A stretch of 8,574 nucleotides of DNA, taken from Nostoc sp. CHAB 5715 (GTDB lineage Bacteria; Cyanobacteriota; Cyanobacteriia; Cyanobacteriales; Nostocaceae). The stretch is taken from positions 1 to 8,574 of the forward strand of contig NZ_JAIVFR010000225.1 of assembly GCF_020829685.1 (NCBI RefSeq), written 5' to 3'. The position numbers and the translations under genes were made by a program. The notes below the pieces were generated by a model that ran no database searches, was not told where the DNA came from, and was given only the letters and a program-made list of their open reading frames with translations. Below are positions 1 through 5,191 of the stretch, piece by piece; within the stretch, counting starts at the first letter, position 1, and every line of letters starts with the position of its first letter.

Positions 1-485
1 ATCGCATTAGCCATTGCTTCTGGATTATAAAGATTCATATCTTTTTGCGAATCGATGAAGCAACATTCTATCAAGATAGCAGGCATATCTGTATTTTTCA
101 GAACATACAAGTGTGAACCACTTTTAACGCCGCGATTAAAAAATCCCAATTTGACGATTTCATCTAATACAGGTTTTGCAATTTTTCTGCCATTCTCACT
201 AGTTGCAAATACTTCTGTGCCATTAGCTTGTCTGTTAAAAGCATTAAAATGAATTGAAACAAAAATATCTACTCTACTCGCATTAGCTGTAGAACATCTT
301 TTTGACAGTGAGTCACGGACTGTACTAGCACTACTTGGTTTACATACTACGACTTCATTTCCTAAAGCTCTTAACTTAGCTATAACTCTATTACCTACAT
401 CTAGAGTTAAATTATCCTCAACTTTGATGCCTCTAGCTCCTGTGTCTGGTGGACAATTGTGCCCACTATCAATTCCAAATTTCAT
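1..485 (-). CDS. N-acetylmuramoyl-L-alanine amidase (Amidase_3 type), N-terminal part, runs off the window
   Basis: Zinc amidase that cleaves the bond between N-acetylmuramic acid and L-alanine of peptidoglycan. The frame is open for 161 codons from ATG at 485-483 to the window edge, so the C-terminus is missing. Family landmarks in order: DSGHN (zinc ligand His9), Glu23 in KVEDNL (second ligand), SIHFNA (third ligand His79) and IECCFID (catalytic Glu140). All expected catalytic residues are present, so the visible part looks intact. The start is supported by GAGG about 8-11 bases upstream and by the family motif beginning at residue 6. There is no signal peptide: the catalytic fold begins at residue 2, so export or release must come by another route, or the enzyme acts like a phage-type lysin. 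Any C-terminal wall-binding domain would lie outside the window. The family call is confident; the physiological role is unknown. Confidence 0.88.
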   Translation of the reverse strand, partial: MKFGIDSGHNCPPDTGARGIKVEDNLTLDVGNRVIAKLRALGNEVVVCKPSSASTVRDSLSKRCSTANASRVDIFVSIHFNAFNRQANGTEVFATSENGRKIAKPVLDEIVKLGFFNRGVKSGSHLYVLKNTDMPAILIECCFIDSQKDMNLYNPEAMANA

Positions 486-534
486 GATTTCATCCTCAAT
501 TTACTTATTTTCACACTAATTCAAAACTCTTCTA

Positions 535-540
535 ATTATA
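535..540 (-). promoter_or_regulatory. Candidate -10 box (TATAAT) for the amidase gene
   Basis: On the minus strand this reads TATAAT, a perfect -10 hexamer, about 50 bases upstream of the amidase ATG. The best -35 is weak (TTTATT with a 16-base spacer). This would give a leader of roughly 40 bases. It is a sequence-match inference only; the region is AT-rich, so a chance match is possible. Confidence 0.35.
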
Positions 541-709
541 GAGACAAAGTTTTGTTAATAAATTTCTTTAAGTACTTGTTGGCAATATCCACATTCTTTT
601 CAGCATTACTACGCTAGTAAATAAAATAAGTTTTTTTGCGAACTTTGTAAGTAGAGTTTATGTGGGTAAATCAGCTTTTTGCAAGGTTTTTTGGAAGAAA
701 AAACACAAC

Positions 710-857
710 GGGTGCATCCCAGTTTTTATTTTGCTCTTGAGAATAACTGTCATTGCGAGGAGGAACGACGAAGCAATCTCATGGACTCGTTTTGACCTGA
801 AAAATTTTGCGATTGCTTCGTTCCTCGCAATGACATGTAAAAAAGTGGGATGCTCCC
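710..857. repeat. Nested palindromic repeat element with GTCATTGCGAG core hairpin
   Basis: The outer arms are GGGTGCATCCCAGTTTTTA (710-728) and its near-perfect inverted copy at 838-857. The inner arms are 748-778, starting TGTCATTGCGAGG and ending GAAGCAATC, and 811-835, starting GATTGCTTCG and ending AATGACA. The left inner arm carries about six extra bases. The short open frames here, with peptides such as ITVIARRNDEAIS, come from the palindrome and are not genes. The structure is that of a MITE-like or intergenic palindromic element. No transposase is present and no target duplication was found flanking the outer arms. Confidence 0.8.
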
Positions 858-894
858 AGTAGTTAGATAGCGGTTCTCATCTGAGTAGCTACTA

Positions 895-931
895 AACCCC
901 ACCCCCAACCCCCTCCCCGCTCTTCGAGAGC
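895..931. repeat. C-rich tract ending in a small hairpin
   Basis: A strongly C-rich run with almost no G (897-920, pattern CCCCACCCCCAACCCC then CTCCCC) leads into the perfect hairpin GCTCT-TCG-AGAGC at 919-931. Tracts of this style are common in intergenic DNA of Nostoc-like genomes. No gene or function is assigned. Confidence 0.5.
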
Positions 932-990
932 TTGCTCTGATGTACCTCAATTGATTAATAAGCTGTTCCATAAATAACCTTGCATATATT

Positions 991-1011
991 GGGCGGGCGA
1001 GACGCCCACCC
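991..1011. repeat. GC-rich hairpin repeat
   Basis: GGGCGGGCG, loop AGA, CGCCCACCC form a nine-pair stem with one mismatch. It stands out as GC-rich in an AT-rich surrounding and is followed by CCAC. The sequence resembles a dispersed cyanobacterial intergenic repeat. It lacks a T-run, so it is unlikely to be an intrinsic terminator. Confidence 0.5.
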
Positions 1012-1062
1012 CACAAGAAATGTACAATTTTAGATTATGCAAACTAGATGTGGTTTAGCTTA

Positions 1063-1105
1063 TGATAAACCGAGTTTTTTGGATAATATAAAATTCGGTT
1101 TATCA
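1063..1105. terminator. Strong hairpin downstream of the DUF4330 gene (possible terminator)
   Basis: TGATAAACCGA (1063-1073) and TCGGTTTATCA (1095-1105) are perfect 11-base inverted arms around a 21-base loop. The hairpin lies about 30 bases past the stop codon of the minus-strand DUF4330 gene. On the plus strand it is followed by T6 (1111-1116) after a five-base gap. On the minus strand no T-run follows, so termination of the DUF4330 transcript would not be of the classical intrinsic type. The stem itself is certain; the function is inferred. Confidence 0.45.
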
Positions 1106-1135
1106 GCCTATTTTTTGAAGACTAAAATGCGAATG

Positions 1136-1669
1136 CTATTTGTCTTTTAATCTGATATCAATAACAGTTGCATTGAAGTTGTAGTTAAAGCCTTCCAACT
1201 CAAATGGCATTCCAATTTTAACTTTACTGTTACCAAGAACGGGGCCATTATCAGTTAACCGGGCTTTGCCATTTAAAGTCATAAGCAAATCTGTGCTAAA
1301 ATTGTTAGTTTTTGGATCTGGTAATTCTTTAACAGTGCCATCAGGTTGGGAAACATTGACTGTTCTAGGTAGCTGTTGAATGGATTTGATCTCAATCGCC
1401 CCGTAGGGTTGATTGCGGATAATCACATTAGTTTTCCCGCCTTTTTTTAATCCATTATCGAATAATTGTTCAGGGTCACGGACATTCAAACCACGAACTA
1501 CTAAGTCTACTTCTATGGGTACTGTTTTCGCACCGACTTGGGCAACAGAACCAGAAGTGCCAGGAAAGATAAAGATGCCAAATATAACTAGCAGAATTAC
1601 TAGCGCAGCACCTAAATCTAAGAGGTTGATTTTGCCGAACAAGCGACCTTTTGAATCTAAAATAGCCAT
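1136..1669 (-). CDS. DUF4330 family membrane-anchored protein
   Basis: A 177-residue protein with a short basic cytoplasmic N-terminus containing the family-typical GRLFGKINLLDLGAA segment (residues 8-22). One membrane helix follows at about residues 19-36, and then a soluble domain of about 140 residues, probably periplasmic or lumenal. The pattern matches the cyanobacterial DUF4330 family, whose function is unknown; no catalytic motif is visible. The first ATG is chosen because the conserved GKINLLDLG region begins only 11 residues later. No clear Shine-Dalgarno sequence precedes it, but a TACAAT -10-like hexamer lies 34-39 bases upstream (1703-1708, minus strand). The gene is divergent from the M48 protease across 393 bases, so co-regulation is possible but not shown. 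Confidence 0.8.
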   Translation of the reverse strand: MAILDSKGRLFGKINLLDLGAALVILLVIFGIFIFPGTSGSVAQVGAKTVPIEVDLVVRGLNVRDPEQLFDNGLKKGGKTNVIIRNQPYGAIEIKSIQQLPRTVNVSQPDGTVKELPDPKTNNFSTDLLMTLNGKARLTDNGPVLGNSKVKIGMPFELEGFNYNFNATVIDIRLKDK

Positions 1670-2062
1670 AAAAAGTTTTCCGAGGTAATAGCGAAGTAAT
1701 TGATTGTAGCAAGAAGGTTTTCGATGGGAATAGTAATTTTCCCTATTTGGTAATAAAGGAAAAGCGGCTGGGCGTTGCGGTTATGCGACAGTTTATCACG
1801 AGTTCGTAAGTTCGCAGGGGTGGCAGCTAACCCTTAAACTTTTGCCTGTTAAGATTGACACACCCAGAAAGTAATATCTAGTGTTTAAGCCTATCTCTAG
1901 AGGGAGTCTCTAACCCCCGTAATTCGGTAGATTTGCCTAAACATTAGCTGTATAACAACTCCTTTGGTCTTGATTTAAGAATGCAACTTAGAATACTCTA
2001 AATCCGTCTCATAATTTGTCCCATCATTTTATGTTCTCCCAAAATAATCTTCAGAGCGTATT
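1670..2062. other. Divergent intergenic region, no gene seen; candidate promoters
   Basis: This 393-base gap lies between the DUF4330 gene (minus) and the M48 protease gene (plus). No convincing coding frame, RNA gene or repeat element was found. Candidate signals are TACAAT at 1703-1708 on the minus strand (DUF4330) and, on the plus strand, TTGACA at 1855-1860 with TAGTGT at 1879-1884 after an 18-base spacer. The latter would give the protease gene a leader of about 170 bases. Both are pattern matches only. Confidence 0.35.
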
Positions 2063-2926
2063 ATGTTCAACTGGAAAAGTTTTGTTGCAAATTACCGTGT
2101 GTGGCGGCGTCGCTGGTTTTATCCTTTAATTTCAGTGATAGTTGCCTTGAGTCTGTGCCTGAGTACACCCTTACCTGGAAGAACTTTAGACTTCTTGCCT
2201 CTTCTACTCCAAGGGGTTCAGGTATTTCAGCTTTCTAATATGTCTCCTCGCCAGGAAGTTGATCTGGGTAAGCAGATTAATCAAGAATTAGTAGGCAGTG
2301 AAGTGCGGCTTTACCGCAATCCAGAAGTTAATCGCTATGTGGAACAAATTGGTCGGCGTTTAGCAGCTAATAGCGATCGCTCTGATCTCCCCTATACCTT
2401 CCAAGTAGTTCAGGATGACAATATTAATGCTTTTGCTACCTTGGGCGGCTATGTATATGTCCATACGGGTTTGCTGAAAACCGCAGACAATGAAGCGGAA
2501 CTAGCAAGTGTACTCGCCCATGAAATCGGTCACATTGGCGGCAAACACGTAGTTAAACAGATGCAGCAAAAAGCGCTCCAAGGTGGTCTATTAACAGCTG
2601 CTGGCTTAGACCGGAATACGGCGGTGCAAATTGGTGTACAGTTAGCGCGAGACTTGCCACGCAGTCGTAACAATGAATTTGACGCTGATCAAAGAGGACT
2701 ACGAACTTTGACACGAACTGGTTACGCCCAGTCTGCAATGGTTACTTTTATGCAAAAGCTGCTGAAAAAGGGTGGTTCTGCTCCGACATTTTTAAGTACG
2801 CACCCCGGAACGAGCGATCGCATTAATGGACTCAGACGTGCAATTAACTCTCAACCTAGTAAAGAAAATTATGGCTTAGATAAAGCTAGTTATAAAGCTA
2901 ATATTCGACCATTAGTAAGGTCTTGA
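2063..2926 (+). CDS. M48 family zinc metalloprotease, membrane-anchored or exported
   Basis: A 287-residue peptidase that probably acts on misfolded envelope proteins, as described for the YggG/LoiP and BepA branch of family M48. Landmarks: an Arg-rich N-terminus followed by a hydrophobic segment at about residues 19-38 (signal peptide or anchor); NAFATLGGYV at 122-131; the zinc motif HEIGH at 153-157 within LAHEIGHIGGKH; the third zinc ligand Glu205 in NNEFDAD; and STHP at 245-248, a conserved M48 motif. All catalytic residues are present and the length is usual for the single-domain form. There is no TPR domain as in BepA. Residues 40-60 are followed by the typical SPRQEVDLGKQIN region. The ATG at 2063 is favoured because it places the basic residues just before the hydrophobic helix; the ribosome site is weak. 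A tandem heptamer array begins 13 bases after the stop codon. Confidence 0.92.
   Translation: MFNWKSFVANYRVWRRRWFYPLISVIVALSLCLSTPLPGRTLDFLPLLLQGVQVFQLSNMSPRQEVDLGKQINQELVGSEVRLYRNPEVNRYVEQIGRRLAANSDRSDLPYTFQVVQDDNINAFATLGGYVYVHTGLLKTADNEAELASVLAHEIGHIGGKHVVKQMQQKALQGGLLTAAGLDRNTAVQIGVQLARDLPRSRNNEFDADQRGLRTLTRTGYAQSAMVTFMQKLLKKGGSAPTFLSTHPGTSDRINGLRRAINSQPSKENYGLDKASYKANIRPLVRS
2373..2380. repeat. HIP1 octamer GCGATCGC (first of four)
   Basis: The palindromic octamer GCGATCGC occurs here and at 2814-2821, 3759-3766 and 4727-4734. It is greatly over-represented in many cyanobacterial genomes (highly iterated palindrome 1) and is used here as evidence for the host group. One copy lies in the minisatellite-bearing mobile element; the others are within genes. 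Confidence 0.9.
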
Positions 2927-2938
2927 GGGTATTAAGCA

Positions 2939-2994
2939 TTGGGCATTGGGCATTGGGCATTGGGCATTGGGCATTGGGCATTGGGCATTGGGCA
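2939..2994. repeat. Tandem heptamer array, TTGGGCA x 8 (STRR-like)
   Basis: Eight perfect copies of TTGGGCA, preceded by GCA and followed by a partial TTGG. The array starts 13 bases after the protease stop codon. Short tandemly repeated heptamers (STRR) are established features of heterocystous cyanobacteria; this unit is of that kind. The small open frames that run through it (peptide repeat GHWALGI) are by-products, since a heptamer reads in all three frames without stops. Confidence 0.93.
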
Positions 2995-3024
2995 TTGGTT
3001 ATTCCCCTTGTCTTGCTTGTCTCC

Positions 3025-3080
3025 CTCATCCCCCTCATCCCCCTCATCCTCCCCATCTCCCCATCTCCCCACTCATCTCG
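3025..3080. repeat. Degenerate nonamer array, CTCATCCCC-like
   Basis: A pyrimidine-rich run with CTCATCCCC units at 3025-3033 and 3034-3042 and a variant at 3043-3051. It decays into CCATCTCC-type units and ends ACTCATCTC. It follows the heptamer array at about 30 bases distance, with GTTATT in between. The same heptamer, GTTATT, nonamer order recurs at 7128-7235. It lies in the gap between the convergent protease and phosphatase genes. Confidence 0.75.
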
Positions 3081-3088
3081 AATATTGC

Positions 3089-3844
3089 TTAATTCTTATT
3101 GCGGCGATCGACTTTGATTTTAGCTGGATTAACTCTGATCGCTAGATCTTCTAAGGGCAGGGTACGGAGATAGTCTTTAAAAATATTAACTTGATAAACC
3201 AGGTTATTTGTGACATCTAGTCCAGTCAACCAGCCACTCCGGGGATGATAAGCGCCAGTATCTATGTCTAGCCATCCCTGCCCTTGTGCCAGTTTGCCAG
3301 GAGAAACACCCGGCAGAGTAAAGGTAATGGTGTGACCGATGATAATGAGCTTATCTGGAAAGTAGGGTTTTTCAATGCTGTGAAATTCTTCTCGTATCCA
3401 ACACAGTTGATCGGCAGTTTGTTCTGCCACTGACTTGGAAGGGTCAACACCAGCATGAGTTAACCAAATATCCCCCAAGTCGAGATATGTAGGCAAACTC
3501 TTGAACCAATCCAGATGGTCATCAGGAATTGAAGCCTCGTGGTAACTGGCTACCGTAGCTTGCCCCCCACTGTACAGCCATGCTTGCATCGTCGGGGAGG
3601 AAGTTCTGTGATTGGTCAGAATGTTTAATAACATCTGCTCATGATTTCCCAACAAACATGAGTAGTTATGTCGCTTGACAAAATTAACTACTTGTGAACT
3701 ATGAGGGCCGCGATCAATTAAGTCTCCCAGGAAATAGATTTGATCGTCTGACGTGGGGGCGATCGCCTCCAACAATGTCATCAAACCTTCATAGTGGCCA
3801 TGCACATCCCCAATTACAATTCGTCTGGGGCTAGTTTCGCTCAT
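3089..3844 (-). CDS. PPP-type metallophosphatase (serine/threonine phosphatase or ApaH-like)
   Basis: A 251-residue two-metal phosphatase. The complete PPP signature is present: GDVHG (12-16, ligands Asp13 and His15), GDLIDRGP (40-47, bridging Asp41), GNHE (66-69, Asn67 and His68), THAGV (His130) and GHT (His171), followed by DIDTGA in the C-terminal part. Substrates in this family are phosphoserine/threonine proteins or dinucleoside tetraphosphates; the sequence does not decide between them. The protein is cytoplasmic, with no signal or membrane segment. The ATG start at 3844-3842 places GDVHG at residue 12, as is usual. It is divergent from the DUF2470 gene across 239 bases and convergent with the M48 gene. 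It looks intact, and the residues beyond about 215 form a short extension of unknown role. Confidence 0.92.
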   Translation of the reverse strand: MSETSPRRIVIGDVHGHYEGLMTLLEAIAPTSDDQIYFLGDLIDRGPHSSQVVNFVKRHNYSCLLGNHEQMLLNILTNHRTSSPTMQAWLYSGGQATVASYHEASIPDDHLDWFKSLPTYLDLGDIWLTHAGVDPSKSVAEQTADQLCWIREEFHSIEKPYFPDKLIIIGHTITFTLPGVSPGKLAQGQGWLDIDTGAYHPRSGWLTGLDVTNNLVYQVNIFKDYLRTLPLEDLAIRVNPAKIKVDRRNKN

Positions 3845-4048
3845 TGTCTCTTAGCTTCAATAGTTTGGCTAATACTTCTGCTACAGTTTAAGCTGTCTGG
3901 TTTCCGTAGTAGAAGGTAGAAATACTGAATAAGTTTTATTTTAATTTAATTATTCCCTCATAAATAAAATTAATTTATCATGCAATGGGATACAATGCAT
4001 CGTCTTGAGTGCTAAGAAAGAAAATCAGCAAATTTCATTGGCGTTGTT

Positions 4049-4065
4049 AGCTTAAAATTTAAGCT
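4049..4065. promoter_or_regulatory. Perfect 17-bp palindrome upstream of the DUF2470 gene
   Basis: AGCTTAAA-A-TTTAAGCT has perfect eight-base arms and a single central base. It ends 18 bases before the ATG of the DUF2470 gene. It could be an operator or a weak transcript hairpin. No regulator is identified and the AT-rich setting makes chance more likely than usual. Confidence 0.35.
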
Positions 4066-4083
4066 GTTGCTTCTATCTCAACA

Positions 4084-4368
4084 ATGTCTAAGGATTTTTC
4101 TGCTGATATTAGTTCGCGCATCTGCAAGCACATGAATGATGATCATGCTGATGCCATAGTTCTTTATGCTAAGGCTTTTGGTGGTGTAACAGATGTCAGG
4201 GCAGCACAAATGCTGTCAATTGATGCACAAGGTATGGATTTAACAGCGCAAGTGAATGGGGAAGCTGTGTCAGTTCGCATTCAGTTTGATCATGTTTTAG
4301 CAGATGCGGAAGATGCCCATCAAACTCTAATTGCGATGGTAAAGCAGGCGCGGCTGAAGGCAAAGTAG
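4084..4368 (+). CDS. Stand-alone DUF2470 domain protein
   Basis: A 94-residue protein consisting almost wholly of the DUF2470 domain, recognised by ICKHMNDDHADAI (residues 13-25) near the N-terminus. This domain forms the C-terminal part of haem-utilisation (HugZ-like) and pyridoxamine-oxidase-fold proteins, where the HMNxDHxD region lies near the haem site. Here it occurs alone, without the flavin-binding-split barrel partner, as is common in cyanobacteria and plants. A role in haem or tetrapyrrole handling is therefore an inference from the family, not shown. It is soluble, with no signal peptide. The ATG at 4084 is the first in frame; no good ribosome site precedes it. The first repeat element of the following mosaic begins about 50 bases after the stop. 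Confidence 0.85.
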   Translation: MSKDFSADISSRICKHMNDDHADAIVLYAKAFGGVTDVRAAQMLSIDAQGMDLTAQVNGEAVSVRIQFDHVLADAEDAHQTLIAMVKQARLKAK

Positions 4369-4417
4369 AAATTGGGCTAATTGTATGACTAAGTAGAGCG
4401 GCGTAAATAATTAAAGG

Positions 4418-4512
4418 TTTGTAGTGTTCGCGCAGCGTCTCGTAGAGAGGACTTTAGTCCTCAAATGAGGGCTGTTTGCGAAGCGTTCCCGTAGGGTAGC
4501 TCTCACTACAAA
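4418..4512. repeat. Small inverted-repeat element with TTTGTAGTG ends
   Basis: The terminal arms TTTGTAGTG (4418-4426) and CACTACAAA (4504-4512) are perfect 9-base inverted repeats around 77 bases. Inside is the perfect hairpin GAGGACT-TT-AGTCCTC (4447-4462), with motifs such as GCGCAGCGTCTCGTAGAGA and GCGAAGCGTTCCCGTAGGG that look like dispersed cyanobacterial repeats. No coding capacity and no flanking duplication were found. Confidence 0.6.
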
Positions 4513-4556
4513 ATAATCTCAAGATTTTAGGACTTACGCACTGTACAAATTGTCTA

Positions 4557-4649
4557 TAGGACTTACGCAAAAATCGCCCAAAAGCTTAATTTATCGAACC
4601 GCCAAGACGCCAAGAACGCCAAGAATTCGTAGAGCGTGCGTAAGTCCTA
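4557..4649. mobile_element. Non-autonomous element B (93 bp) inserted in the left arm of element A
   Basis: Perfect 13-bp terminal repeats TAGGACTTACGCA (4557-4569) and TGCGTAAGTCCTA (4637-4649), flanked by GTCTA at 4552-4556 and 4650-4654. Removing the element and one GTCTA restores the left arm of element A so that it pairs with its right arm; this proves the insertion independently of the duplication. The interior contains short CGCCAAGA iterations (about 4600-4624) and no gene. Confidence 0.87.
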
Positions 4650-4735
4650 GTCTATTATGTGCATAAGGATATTTGGTTGTCTCAGAGTATTATCGATTTT
4701 GACCGGGTAATGATGGCTTTACGAATGCGATCGCT

Positions 4736-4903
4736 ACGGACTTGTGTTCTGAACCAACGGACTTGTGTTCTGAACCAACGGACTTGTGTTCTGAACCAAC
4801 GAACTTGTATTCTGAACCAACGAACTTGTATTCTGAACCAACGGACTTGTGTTCTGAACCAACGGACTTGTATTCTGAACCAACGGACTTGTATTCTGAA
4901 CCA
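4736..4903. repeat. 21-bp minisatellite, eight copies
   Basis: Eight uninterrupted 21-base units. The core is TTGTGTTCTGAACCAA, joined by CGGAC or CGAAC. Only two positions vary: the join (G,G,G,A,A,G,G,G) and the fifth base of the core (G,G,G,A,A,G,A,A). Because 21 is a multiple of three and the unit lacks stops, open frames with seven-residue repeats (TCVLNQR forward, QVRWFRT reverse) appear in several frames. I do not regard them as genes. Each unit can fold through GTTC-T-GAAC with outer TTG/CAA pairs. Confidence 0.93.
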
Positions 4904-5024
4904 ATCATTATGCACATAATAGCCAATTTGTATAGTGCGTAAGTCCTAGATTTTTTACATGACTTAATCTAATTTGATTTATTCTCGCCTAGTTACTTAA
5001 TGCTTGGCTCTCTTTAGACACGCT

Positions 5025-5173
5025 CAGGACTTACGTAGCGATGATTAGTCATTGCGAGCGGAACGCAGTCAAGCGTTGCAATCCCAGTCTTGACGAGATT
5101 GCAACTCTAAGAGACGCACTCGCGTTCGCAACGCTTGCAATGACGAAAGTACGTTGCCTTTGCGTAAGTCCTA
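5025..5173. mobile_element. Non-autonomous element C (149 bp) with 5-bp duplication ACGCT
   Basis: The left end is CAGGACTTACGTA and the right end TGCGTAAGTCCTA, so it belongs to the same terminal-repeat family as elements A and B, with two changes at the left. Perfect ACGCT flanks it at 5020-5024 and 5174-5178. The interior is a long imperfect hairpin: 5048-5083 begins GTCATTGCGAGCG and ends GTTGCAATC; 5097-5144 begins GATTGCAAC and ends GCTTGCAATGAC. It lies 18 bases from the end of the replication-protein remnant and has no coding capacity. Confidence 0.85.
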
Positions 5174-5191
5174 ACGCTGTTTCGCTTGATC

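Larger units (their letters stand above)
4528..4948. mobile_element. Non-autonomous element A (MITE-like) with 43-bp inverted arms and 5-bp duplication GATTT
   Basis: The ends are TAGGACTTACGCACTGTAC (left) and the inverted copy ending GTGCGTAAGTCCTA (right). When the later insertion is removed, the left arm (4528-4556 joined to 4655-4668) and right arm (4906-4948) are 43 bp each with three mismatches. The element is flanked by perfect GATTT at 4523-4527 and 4949-4953, the footprint of a 5-bp target duplication. There is no transposase. The interior holds an eight-copy 21-bp minisatellite (4736-4903) and a HIP1 site. Ancestral length without the nested insert and its duplication is about 323 bp. 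The source transposase family is not identified. Confidence 0.85.

Noticed and set aside
662..862. 66-residue plus-strand open frame
   Set aside because: The peptide (ITVIARRNDEAIS and IASFLAMT) is the known kind of false translation of the GTCATTGCGAGG palindrome.
750..1016. 88-residue minus-strand open frame
   Set aside because: It is composed of the hairpin repeats, the C-rich tract and the palindrome arm; there is no protein family and no ribosome site.
1855..1884. Strong sigma-70 promoter for the M48 gene
   Set aside because: TTGACA is perfect, but the -10 candidate TAGTGT is poor and lies far from the start codon. It is kept only as a candidate in the intergenic entry.
2923..3145. Two overlapping open frames with GHWALGI repeats
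   Set aside because: They are translations of the heptamer array running into the pyrimidine-rich nonamers and the end of the phosphatase gene on the other strand.
4557..4649. Two-base TA duplication (IS630/mariner style) instead of five bases
   Set aside because: TA could be read as a duplication at the ends of A and B, but element C begins with CA, and all three elements have perfect 5-bp matches outside the TA. A 5-bp duplication with TA as part of the element explains all cases.
4736..4903. CRISPR array
   Set aside because: The units are contiguous 21-mers with no unique spacers and no cas genes in the window.
4659..4942. Open frames on both strands across the minisatellite, with seven-residue repeats such as TCVLNQR
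   Set aside because: A 21-bp unit without stops opens several frames at once. There is no ribosome site, no non-repeat domain, and the array lies inside a mobile element, so coding is unlikely.
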